A DNA stretch of 6,922 nt from an uncultured Clostridia bacterium (GTDB taxonomy: Bacteria > Bacillota > Clostridia > UMGS1810), in assembly GCA_905210855.1 (NCBI GenBank), contig CAJLYL010000084.1:1-6922 (forward strand), written 5' to 3'. Position 1 is the stretch's first letter; each line of letters begins with the position of its first letter. Below the pieces are notes generated by a model, which was given only the letters and a program-made list of their open reading frames with translations, did not search any database and had not been told where the DNA came from. Below are positions 1-5,824 of the stretch, one piece after another. The position numbers and the translations under genes are program-made.

Positions 1-1
1 G

Positions 2-3000
2 CCGCCGATAACGATACTTCTGTTTACTCAGCTTGAAGCGATAAACACCCTGATAGGCGATTTCAACGCCAAGGTCAGCCTGGAGGGAATGTCGCTCACA
101 GGTGAGATGAAACTCAAGTTTACCGACAGGCTGCTCGATTTGAACGCCGGCATAGCCGCGCGGTGGATAGAACCGTGGGAACTGAATCTTTACGGCAACG
201 TCAGCATCATTGACGGGTTGATAAAGGGCGGCATAACGATAAACATAGCGGACAATTATTTTTACGGATATATCTTCGCCTCTATCTGCATACCGGATAG
301 TGTGCCGCTGCTCGGCGGCAAGGAGCTTGCCGGAGTTGAGGCGGCTGTGTCCAATCAGTTTATCGGAGCAAATATCAAGATTATAGGCATAAAATTCGGC
401 GTTATCTACTACTGGGGCGACAAGGTTTCTTTCGGCAAGAACATTGACCTCAGCGCACCGCCGAAGGGCGAGAGCGCGCTGGCGAGCCTATCCTCAAGCG
501 AGGATTTAATCGGGTTCTACGGAATCAACGTCCATTCGATAGAATCTGCGCCTGTGGCGACGCTTGCGGCAGCCGCAAACCAAACCACAATCAAGGTTGA
601 CAACGCCAAGGGTCAGGATAACCTCCTGATAGAAGTGCCATACAGCGGCGGCATACCGACTGCAAACAACATCACCCTGTCGCACAGCGCGACGGCAGGC
701 GGTGCGGCTGATTTCACCGTGCCCCTCACCGCGGACGACGGCAACGGAAACGGAAACATGGCTGTGCAGAACAGGAACGACGGCAGCTACATCTACATCA
801 CCGTGACTAAGGCAGAGTGGATTCAAAACGGATACTGGACTGTGAGCAGCACATCTTCTGATATCAGATTTGGCACGCCTGTCATGAACGGCGTTGACGA
901 CATCGACGAGATAGAGAGCTGCAGATTCACTCACGTGTCCAAGCAGGATTCCAACCTGGGCGTTGATTGGGACATAAGCGGCAGCGGCGAGGAGAGCGGC
1001 ACGATAGATGTGTATCTGACAGACGACCCCAATGTGCTCCAAAAGATAAAAACATCTGTAAACAACGGCAACAGCCTGGGCATAAACATTCTGCACAAGG
1101 ACAACGCACAGCTAAAGAGCGGCGGCGAAGTTATCAAACTGCCGGATACATTTGAGAGCGGCACATATTACGTTGTCACCGCGATTTCCTCGCAGACGGG
1201 CATAAGCCTTGCAATAGCCGGCGGCGACGACAACCCTAAAGCGCTGGAGTATGTCAACCCCAAGCTGCCGAAAGCGGTTGAGAGTGTGCATATTAACTAC
1301 GGCGGCAACGGCAAAATCTTTGTTAAACCGACCGACCCGACAGACGCGGACTACACGCACTATCTCGCGCAGATAACCGACGAAAACGGCAATGCGGTTG
1401 ACGGTGCGCTCGGTCAGTTTGAAAAAGGCTCAAGCTTTGTAATAGGCAGTGAATCGGGTCTTATTCCGGGCAGAAATTATAAGGTGGAGATTAAAACTCT
1501 GCGCGAGGAGTACGGCAAGCTCGACGGGGAAGATGAGTACAAAAATCTGTATTATTACGGTTCGGGCAAGGTTGCGTCCGACGTATTGCTCCTGCCGGAC
1601 ACGAGACTTCCCAAGCTTGAGTCAATCACAACAGATTTTGATACCGACAGCGAGTATATAAACAAGCGTGATTTGACGGTTGAGTATACCTTTGACACGG
1701 AAGTGTTCATGGAGCTTTCCGTAAACGGGCTTAAGGCGTATGACGGCGGCAGAACTCCCAAGAGGGTTCACCGCTTCTCCCTTGATGACCTGGAGGACGG
1801 CGATTTTGTAATAGACTTTACGGCGTACACTCGGAACAAGGACCACATCACGGGTAAAGATGTTCTGTTCCCCGGCAGTGAGAATGAGGACGCAAGGCTC
1901 GGCTTTACCGTAGACACTTCGGCGCCCGTGCTCTCGCTCACACAGGTGAGCGCGGAGAGCACCGAGAGCGAGCAGACGGCGATATTCGGCGCAAACACGG
2001 TGTTTGCGGACGAGAGCGGCGCTTACGTGATTAACGGTGTGACAGAGCCGACCGCTATTCTAACGGCAGACGGTGCGGCGGACGGCATCAACCGCGGTGC
2101 AAACGGCACTTTCAGTTACAGCGGAAGACTGGCAGACGGCGAGTTTGCAAAGACCCACGCCATAGAGGCGGCAGACGCGGCAGGCAACAAATCGTACCTG
2201 ACCGTGACGGCGGTTCGCTCGGGTTCATATTCGTTTAAATCGCTCGAGCTGTTAAAGGACGGTGCGCCCATTTCGCTGACGGACGGCGAAAAGAGGATTG
2301 AACTGAGCGGCGGCAGCTCGGCAACGCTCTCCGCAAGGCTCACAACGGACGGTGGCGAAGTATTCACTGTTGGCGGCGATTCGCTCACATGGAGCGTAAT
2401 CGGCGACAAAGGCAGGATAACTCTTGCGGACGGCAATGTAAAAGCCGTTACAGCCGGTGAGACGGCGGTTACAGCGCTGTTTGACACGGGCAGCAGAGTT
2501 GAGGGCAACAGGGTGATAAACAGCGGACTTGACGACTATGCTGTGATAACCGTTACAAGTGATGCACCCGACCCGACTCCCGCCCCGACCCCGGGTGACG
2601 GCGTCTCTTCCGGCAGCTTGGGCAGCGGAAACCGCGACAGCGGCGTAACGGTGACGGACAGCGAACTTCCGTTTATCGATGTCGCAAAGGACGACTGGTT
2701 CTACGACAGCGTTAAGCTGATGTACGGCAAGAAATATATGCTCGGCACATCGGAGACTGTATTTGAACCGGAATCACCGCTGACAAGGGCAATGTTTGTG
2801 ACGATTCTGCACAGGACGGACGGCAACCAAAGGGCGTTTGCAAACCGTTTTACAGATATTGAGGCAGGCAGCTGGTACGAAAAAGCCGTGTCGTGGGCAA
2901 ACACAAACGGCATAGTGCTCGGTGTGAGCGACGCGGAGTTTGCTCCCGACGAGCTTATCACCAGAGAGCAGATGGCGGCGATACTTGCGAGATACGCGGC

Positions 3001-3211
3001 ATACAAGGGAATTGACGTATCACTCGGCGCGTCGATTGACGGATATTCCGACAAACACCTGATATCAGAATATGCGTTTGCGCCAATGGCTTGGTGCGTA
3101 GGCAAGGGCATAATCAACGGCACAAGCGCGGCAACCGTCTCTCCGGCGGATAATGCCACCAGAGCACAGGCGGCGGCAGTCATGGAAAGATTCATCGGAA
3201 AAACAAATTAA
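2..3211 (+). CDS. Large SLH-domain cell-surface protein, C-terminal 1069 residues (5' partial)
   Basis: The reading frame is open from the first complete codon (2-4) to the TAA at 3209-3211. The first Met codon in frame (89) has no Shine-Dalgarno and sits inside continuous coding sequence, so the gene begins upstream of the window. Counting residues from codon 2-4: about 30-170 is a beta-rich region alternating hydrophobic strands with Gly/Asp turns (for example GVIYYWGDKVSF), which I do not recognise; about 180-425 is more beta-rich sequence with a DDGNGNGN stretch; about 426-530 is fibronectin-III-like; about 536-642 and 643-741 look Ig/cadherin-like; about 743-853 is BIG2-like (LTWSV, then DGNVKAVTAGETAVTA); 854-887 is a Pro/Gly/Ser linker; 889-1067 holds three SLH repeats. 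SLH triplets are known to bind secondary cell-wall polysaccharide, so the protein is inferred to be secreted and anchored to the wall, exposing its Ig-like stalk. Function is probably adhesive or structural. No catalytic motif is visible. SLH assignment is secure; the Ig-type labels rest on pattern only. Confidence 0.9.
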   Translation, partial: PPITILLFTQLEAINTLIGDFNAKVSLEGMSLTGEMKLKFTDRLLDLNAGIAARWIEPWELNLYGNVSIIDGLIKGGITINIADNYFYGYIFASICIPDSVPLLGGKELAGVEAAVSNQFIGANIKIIGIKFGVIYYWGDKVSFGKNIDLSAPPKGESALASLSSSEDLIGFYGINVHSIESAPVATLAAAANQTTIKVDNAKGQDNLLIEVPYSGGIPTANNITLSHSATAGGAADFTVPLTADDGNGNGNMAVQNRNDGSYIYITVTKAEWIQNGYWTVSSTSSDIRFGTPVMNGVDDIDEIESCRFTHVSKQDSNLGVDWDISGSGEESGTIDVYLTDDPNVLQKIKTSVNNGNSLGINILHKDNAQLKSGGEVIKLPDTFESGTYYVVTAISSQTGISLAIAGGDDNPKALEYVNPKLPKAVESVHINYGGNGKIFVKPTDPTDADYTHYLAQITDENGNAVDGALGQFEKGSSFVIGSESGLIPGRNYKVEIKTLREEYGKLDGEDEYKNLYYYGSGKVASDVLLLPDTRLPKLESITTDFDTDSEYINKRDLTVEYTFDTEVFMELSVNGLKAYDGGRTPKRVHRFSLDDLEDGDFVIDFTAYTRNKDHITGKDVLFPGSENEDARLGFTVDTSAPVLSLTQVSAESTESEQTAIFGANTVFADESGAYVINGVTEPTAILTADGAADGINRGANGTFSYSGRLADGEFAKTHAIEAADAAGNKSYLTVTAVRSGSYSFKSLELLKDGAPISLTDGEKRIELSGGSSATLSARLTTDGGEVFTVGGDSLTWSVIGDKGRITLADGNVKAVTAGETAVTALFDTGSRVEGNRVINSGLDDYAVITVTSDAPDPTPAPTPGDGVSSGSLGSGNRDSGVTVTDSELPFIDVAKDDWFYDSVKLMYGKKYMLGTSETVFEPESPLTRAMFVTILHRTDGNQRAFANRFTDIEAGSWYEKAVSWANTNGIVLGVSDAEFAPDELITREQMAAILARYAAYKGIDVSLGASIDGYSDKHLISEYAFAPMAWCVGKGIINGTSAATVSPADNATRAQAAAVMERFIGKTN
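2666..3205 (+). repeat. Three tandem SLH modules at the protein C-terminus
   Basis: Module 1 starts near 2666 (FIDVAKDDWFYDSV, ending LTRAMFVTILHR), module 2 near 2849 (FTDIEAGSWYEKAV, ending ITREQMAAILARYA) and module 3 near 3035 (YSDKHLISEYAFAPMAWCV, ending TRAQAAAVMERF). Each keeps the opening F/Y-x-D, the central GI/GY-x-x-G turn and a TRAE-like motif (here TRAM, TREQ, TRAQ), which lines the cell-wall-polymer pocket in characterised SLH proteins. Module 3 is the most divergent: it lacks the W at the usual first position and has a Cys in its helix. A complete triplet is the usual functional anchoring unit. Confidence 0.92.
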
Positions 3212-3215
3212 TACA

Positions 3216-3317
3216 ATGGCGCGGCGCGGCTTTTTGGCGGTGGTGTCTGTGTGCGGATTTGTGTGCGCGGTGATGCTGTTTCCGGAGCTTTTGCAGCTGC
3301 CGAGTATTGGAATATGA
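3216..3317 (+). CDS. Possible 33-residue hydrophobic membrane peptide
   Basis: This short frame starts with ATG four bases after the surface-protein stop and ends with TGA at 3315-3317. The peptide begins MARRGFLAVVSV, and residues 5-26 form one hydrophobic stretch (two Cys, ending FPELL), giving a basic N-terminus followed by a single membrane span or signal-anchor. The codons favour G/C at third positions as the neighbours do, which mildly supports coding. Against it, the only purine-rich sequence upstream is GGAAAAA about 15 nt before the ATG, so no proper ribosome binding site is visible, and I know no homologue. It could be a real small protein co-transcribed with the surface protein, a decayed gene start, or chance. 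Treat as hypothetical. Confidence 0.22.
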   Translation: MARRGFLAVVSVCGFVCAVMLFPELLQLPSIGI

Positions 3318-3358
3318 TGGGTAAAGCAACAAAAGTTATAAAAAATTAAAAAAAACAC

Positions 3359-3387
3359 TTGCATTATTCCTATTTGTGTGGTAGAAT
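3359..3387 (+). promoter_or_regulatory. Sigma-A promoter of the rimP-nusA-infB operon (extended -10)
   Basis: TTGCAT (3359-3364) and TAGAAT (3382-3387) are separated by exactly 17 nt. A TG dinucleotide at 3379-3380, one base before the -10, makes it an extended -10 promoter. The 25 bases upstream are almost pure A/T with A-runs, resembling an UP element. Transcription would start near 3394, giving a leader of about 90 nt before rimP. No terminator is visible between the surface-protein gene and this point, so some read-through into the operon is possible. Confidence 0.8.
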
Positions 3388-3414
3388 GTATAAAGATGTG
3401 TATAGTAATTCAGC

Positions 3415-3443
3415 GAAAGAGTGAGCGATAAGCTCACTCTTTC
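3415..3443 (+). promoter_or_regulatory. Perfect 12-bp leader hairpin, possible NusA-sensitive attenuator
   Basis: GAAAGAGTGAGC (3415-3426) and GCTCACTCTTTC (3432-3443) are exact reverse complements around a 5-nt loop GATAA. The hairpin starts about 20 nt after the predicted transcription start and ends 39 nt before the rimP start codon. The only U-rich part is CTCTTTC inside the 3' arm, so as an intrinsic terminator it would be weak. Weak hairpins with poor U-tracts are the type helped by NusA, and autoregulation of the nusA operon by NusA-dependent leader termination has been reported in Bacillus subtilis. The attenuator role here is therefore an inference from structure and position. I see no antiterminator partner for the stem upstream. 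It may instead only stabilise the 5' end of the mRNA. Confidence 0.6.
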
Positions 3444-3472
3444 ATGGTTATTAGGCAGCGAAATAATCATAC

Positions 3473-3485
3473 GGAGGTAGTTATG
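3473..3485 (+). promoter_or_regulatory. rimP ribosome binding site, fixes the start codon
   Basis: GGAGG at 3473-3477 lies 5 nt before ATG 3483-3485. This selects Met 3483 over the in-frame ATG at 3444, which directly abuts the leader hairpin, has no Shine-Dalgarno and would add 13 residues (beginning MVIRQRNNH) unlike any RimP N-terminus I know. Confidence 0.88.
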
Positions 3486-3962
3486 GCAAAAGAAAAACTG
3501 ACCGACGCCGTGTACAACGCGGCTTTGCCGCTTGCCGAGGCAAAGGGGCTTGACATCTACGATGTTGAGTACAAAAAGGAGGGAGCGGATCGGGTGCTCC
3601 GTGTGATACTGGATACTCCCGAGGATGCGGCGGACGCCCATGTGTCCATAGACGACTGCGAGGCGGTGAGCCGCGCGCTGAGCGACATTCTGGACAAGAC
3701 GGATATTGTCAGAGAGGCATATCTGCTTGAGGTGGCAAGCCCGGGGCTTGACAGGCCGCTGAAAAAGGAAAAGGACTTTGAGCGGTTTGCGGGGCACAAC
3801 ATAGACATAGGACTTTACAAGGCGAAAGACGGTTCAAAGGTGATTACCGGCGTACTCGCGGGGTACAATGACGGCGACGTCACTGTGCGGACGGACGGCG
3901 GAGCGGAAATAACCGTGCCCAAGGCGGACATCGCCTCGGTGAGGCTGGCAGTGGTGTTTTAA
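3483..3962 (+). CDS. rimP: Ribosome maturation factor RimP
   Basis: RimP (YlxS in Bacillus, YhbC in E. coli) binds the free 30S subunit in the cytoplasm and assists late maturation, helping early 3'-domain proteins such as S12/S19-region assembly. The product is 159 residues, close to the 150-160 usual for the family. The N-terminal alpha/beta domain spans about 1-85 (GLDIYDVEYKKEG, then LRVILDTPE). The family signature SPGLDRPL is at 86-93, followed by KKEKDFERFAGHNIDI. The C-terminal Sm-like barrel covers about 100-159 and includes GVLAGYNDGDVTV. All expected signatures are intact. It is the first gene of the operon, as in most Firmicutes. Unusually, 209 nt separate it from nusA, instead of the short gap common in relatives. 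Confidence 0.96.
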   Translation: MAKEKLTDAVYNAALPLAEAKGLDIYDVEYKKEGADRVLRVILDTPEDAADAHVSIDDCEAVSRALSDILDKTDIVREAYLLEVASPGLDRPLKKEKDFERFAGHNIDIGLYKAKDGSKVITGVLAGYNDGDVTVRTDGGAEITVPKADIASVRLAVVF

Positions 3963-3967
3963 AGACC

Positions 3968-4030
3968 GCCGGTGTGTTTTGTGAGGCAGCTCGTGACATA
4001 GGTTGTGTGTGCGGTAATTTGTGCACCGGC
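3968..4030 (+). other. Short inverted repeat framing the upstream half of the rimP-nusA gap
   Basis: GCCGGTG (3968-3974), six bases after the rimP stop, is an exact reverse complement of CACCGGC (4024-4030). Three further G-U pairs could extend the stem inward in RNA. The enclosed 49 nt are G/T-rich with no open frame or other clear structure. Its 3' arm shares GGC (4028-4030) with the base of the long hairpin that follows, so the two structures would compete for those bases. Confidence 0.4.
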
Positions 4031-4110
4031 TCGGGGATGTATATTATATTTTGAAAACACACGCATACGGCTGCTATCGGTTTTCAAAATATAATATACA
4101 TCCCCGAGCC
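4028..4110. repeat. Perfect 31-bp inverted repeat with 21-nt loop between rimP and nusA
   Basis: The left arm (4028-4058) begins GGCTCGGGGATG and ends TTTTGAAAAC. The right arm (4080-4110) begins GTTTTCAAAA and ends CATCCCCGAGCC. All 31 positions are complementary. The outer ten pairs are GC-rich and the inner ones AT-rich, with TATAAT-like sequence in both arms. The loop is 4059-4079. No T-run follows on either strand, so it is not a normal intrinsic terminator. Such near-palindromes are typical of MITE or REP-type elements, but no target-site duplication is apparent at the borders. Once transcribed it would form a long double-stranded RNA stem, a plausible RNase III substrate that could separate rimP and nusA mRNA. 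Origin and function are both inferred; the structure itself is certain. Confidence 0.85.
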
Positions 4111-4171
4111 TATCAGATAAATACTTATTCAAATATTTACGAAAATTAACGAAAGGAATGATTAATAAATC

Positions 4172-5221
4172 ATGAGCAGTGAATTTATAACGGCAATAGC
4201 CGAGATAGAAAAGGAGAAAAACATAAGCAGAGACATCCTGTTTGACGCGATAGACGCGGCGCTGGTGTCGGCTTACAAGCGCAACTACAACACAAATCAG
4301 AACAACGTGCTTGTAAACATCGACAGAGAGACAGGCGAAATTCAGGTGTTCATTCAGAAAGAGGTGCGCGAGGAAGTTACGGATACCCTCTCGCAGATAA
4401 GCCTTGAGGACGCACACAAAATCAGCGGCACATATGAGCTTGGCGACATAGTCAACATCAAGGACACCCCTATGGAGTTCGGCAGAATTGCGGCGCAGAC
4501 GGCAAAACAGGTTGTCACTCAGCGCATAAAAGAGGCTGAGAGAACTATGGTGTACGATGAATTCGTATCAAAGGAGCACAAGATCCTCACGGGAACTATT
4601 CAGCGCATAGAGAGAAACAACATCTACCTCGACGTAGGCAAAACCGAGGCATACCTCGCGCCGAATGAACAGGTGCACGGCGAGATATACACCTTCCACA
4701 AACGCATGAAAGTGTATGTGACCGATGTGCGCAAAACCACCAAGGGCACAGTAGTGTATGTGTCAAGGACACGTCCGGCGCTCGTTGCAGGGCTGTTTGA
4801 GGAGGAGATTCCCGAGATAAAGGACGGCATTGTTGAGATAAAGAGCATATCGCGCGAGCCGGGTTCAAGGACAAAAATGGCTGTGTCCACAAACGACCCG
4901 AGCATAGACCCCATAGGCGCCTGCATAGGCACAAAGGGCACAAGGGTACAGGTTATCGTGGATGAGCTTAACGGCGAAAAGATAGACATAGTCCGTTACA
5001 GCGACGACCCTGCGGAATTTATCAAGGCAAGCCTTAATCCGGCAGAGGTGATAAAGCTCGATGTGGACACCGAGAACAAGGAAGCTCACGTAATAGTCCC
5101 TGTTCATCAGCTGTCGCTTGCCATAGGCAAGGAAGGTCAGAATGCACGTCTTGCGGCGCGGCTGACCGGCTACAAGATAGATATCAAGAGCGAAAATTCT
5201 GCCGACGGATTTCTGCTTTGA
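4172..5221 (+). CDS. nusA: Transcription termination/antitermination factor NusA
   Basis: NusA binds RNA polymerase near the RNA exit channel, stabilises pause hairpins, promotes intrinsic termination, and joins rRNA antitermination complexes. The 349-residue product has the Firmicutes layout: polymerase-binding N-terminal domain (about 1-130, with MEFGRIAAQTAKQVVTQRI at 101-119), S1 domain (about 137-200, with VGKTEAYLAPNEQVHGE and KTTKGTVVYVSRT), KH1 (about 205-285, CIGTKG at 251-256) and KH2 (about 290-345, AIGKEGQNARLAARLTG at 317-333). The E. coli C-terminal acidic repeats are absent, as expected. The start is fixed by the conserved N-terminus MSSEFITAIAEIEKEK and by a TAA in frame at 4166. 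The only Shine-Dalgarno-like sequence, GAAAGGA (4151-4157), is 14 nt from the ATG, which is long. It may be autoregulated through the leader hairpin upstream of rimP. Confidence 0.97.
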   Translation: MSSEFITAIAEIEKEKNISRDILFDAIDAALVSAYKRNYNTNQNNVLVNIDRETGEIQVFIQKEVREEVTDTLSQISLEDAHKISGTYELGDIVNIKDTPMEFGRIAAQTAKQVVTQRIKEAERTMVYDEFVSKEHKILTGTIQRIERNNIYLDVGKTEAYLAPNEQVHGEIYTFHKRMKVYVTDVRKTTKGTVVYVSRTRPALVAGLFEEEIPEIKDGIVEIKSISREPGSRTKMAVSTNDPSIDPIGACIGTKGTRVQVIVDELNGEKIDIVRYSDDPAEFIKASLNPAEVIKLDVDTENKEAHVIVPVHQLSLAIGKEGQNARLAARLTGYKIDIKSENSADGFLL

Positions 5222-5230
5222 GGCTGAGCT

Positions 5231-5476
5231 ATGAGAGAGAGAACCTGCAGCGGATGCATGAGGCGCGCGCCAAAAGATGAGCTGCTGCGCATTGCGCGCA
5301 CACCGGACGGCAGAGTTGCGGCGGACGCTGCGCAGAGGGCGCAGGGGCGCGGCACATATATATGCAAAAGCGAAAAATGCCTTGAAGCTGCGATAAAGAA
5401 GAAACGCATCGGGAGGAATCTGCGCACGGAGATACCGCCGGAGCTTTATGAAGAAATAAAAAGGATTATAGGGTGA
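5231..5476 (+). CDS. rnpM: YlxR/RnpM family small RNA-binding protein
   Basis: This 81-residue basic protein matches the YlxR family (DUF448). It begins RERTCSGCMRR, followed by KDELLRIARTPDGRV, the hallmark GRGTYIC at 39-45, and the basic helix EAAIKKKRIGRNL. Family members bind RNA; in Bacillus subtilis YlxR has been described as RnpM, a modulator of RNase P acting on its RNA subunit, and has also been linked to metabolic gene control. Here the role is assigned by family. Cys6, Cys9, Cys45 and Cys50 form two pairs that could coordinate a metal, which is inference. The start ATG is 9 nt after the nusA stop and its Shine-Dalgarno (GAGG, 5220-5223) overlaps that stop codon, so translation is probably coupled to nusA. 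Confidence 0.93.
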   Translation: MRERTCSGCMRRAPKDELLRIARTPDGRVAADAAQRAQGRGTYICKSEKCLEAAIKKKRIGRNLRTEIPPELYEEIKRIIG

Positions 5477-5487
5477 TAGCAAATCCC

Positions 5488-5504
5488 AGGGAGTGATTGT
5501 CATA
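5488..5504 (+). promoter_or_regulatory. ylxQ ribosome binding region with ambiguous start codon
   Basis: AGGGAG (5488-5493) is the only Shine-Dalgarno candidate. It directly touches and overlaps the GTG at 5493, leaving no spacer. GGAGTGAT (5490-5497) pairs with the 16S tail consensus GGAGGTGAT apart from one missing G, so the GTG may be part of the binding site rather than the start. The codon at normal spacing (8 nt) is ATA 5502, exactly where relatives commonly begin M-N-K. No ATG, GTG or TTG lies between the in-frame TAG at 5469 and GTG 5493. Confidence 0.5.
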
Positions 5505-5819
5505 AACAAAGTATATTCATTGCTCGGACTGGCAAAACGGGCAGGCAGAATAAGCAGCGGCGAGAGCGGCTGCAAGGACGCCGTAAGGTTCGGCAAAAGC
5601 AGGCTTATAGTAATCGCCGCGGACACAGGTACGAACACGCGCAAGAGCATAAGTGACAGCTGCGCGTACTACGGAGTGCCCATATACACCGTCGGAACCA
5701 TGACGGAACTGGGCCATGCGGTCGGCAACCGTTTCAATGCGGTGCTGTCGGTCAATGACGAGGGATTTGCAAAAAGTATAGAAAAGCAGATTTGTGCAAA
5801 TATTAACGGAGGTGAGTGA
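5493..5819 (+). CDS. ylxQ: YlxQ, L7Ae/L30e-family RNA-binding protein
   Basis: The product (108 residues from GTG 5493) belongs to the L7Ae/L30e/S12e/Gadd45 family, whose members fold as an alpha-beta-alpha sandwich and usually bind kink-turn RNA. Visible signatures are YSLLGLAKRAG near the N-terminus, then SGE, the beta strand SRLIVIAADTGTNT, the helix KSISDSCAYYGVPIY, and LGHAVGN. Closely similar patterns occur in Bacillus YlxQ, always encoded between ylxR and infB. The RNA target of YlxQ is not well established; a ribosomal or kink-turn RNA partner is inferred from the family. The gene begins 16 nt after ylxR and its stop is 2 nt from the infB ATG. The true start could be GTG 5493 or a near-cognate codon a few bases later. 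Confidence 0.9.
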   Translation: MIVINKVYSLLGLAKRAGRISSGESGCKDAVRFGKSRLIVIAADTGTNTRKSISDSCAYYGVPIYTVGTMTELGHAVGNRFNAVLSVNDEGFAKSIEKQICANINGGE

Positions 5820-5824
5820 TTATG
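5808..5824 (+). promoter_or_regulatory. infB ribosome binding site inside the end of ylxQ
   Basis: GGAGGTGA (5808-5815) is an almost ideal Shine-Dalgarno, 9 nt from GGAGG to ATG 5822-5824. It lies within the last ylxQ codons, so ribosomes finishing ylxQ would pass over it, favouring coupled translation of infB. Confidence 0.88.

Noticed and set aside
506..1096. Antisense 196-codon open frame under the surface-protein gene
   Set aside because: It mirrors the codon pattern of the sense gene, has no ribosome binding site and gives a compositionally odd protein with no recognisable motif.
89..3211. Met codon at 89 as the start of the surface-protein gene
   Set aside because: The frame is open upstream to the window edge, no Shine-Dalgarno precedes 89, and no signal peptide follows it, although an SLH protein needs one. 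The gene is 5' truncated by the window.
3283..3302. CGGAGCT / AGCT-G-CCG hairpin as terminator of the surface-protein gene
   Set aside because: It is seven pairs with a bulge and has no following T-run. I see no convincing terminator between 3212 and 3358.
3444..3482. Upstream in-frame ATG for rimP
   Set aside because: It abuts the leader hairpin and lacks a Shine-Dalgarno; ATG 3483 has GGAGG at good spacing and matches the family N-terminus.
4019..4047. Possible promoter for nusA: TTGTGC, 17 nt, TATTAT
   Set aside because: The -35 matches only three of six consensus bases, and the -10 falls in the AT-rich arm of the palindrome, where TATAAT-like sequence appears on both strands. A secondary nusA promoter is possible but not supported.
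4028..4110. The long hairpin as a bidirectional intrinsic terminator
   Set aside because: Neither side is followed by a U-run on its transcript: the + strand continues TATCAGATAA and the opposite strand GGTGCACAAA. All flanking genes point the same way, and nusA is expected to need read-through.
4865..5650. Antisense 261-codon open frame across nusA, ylxR and ylxQ
   Set aside because: It crosses three well-supported sense genes and both of their junctions. It is a shadow of their composition, with no domain signature.
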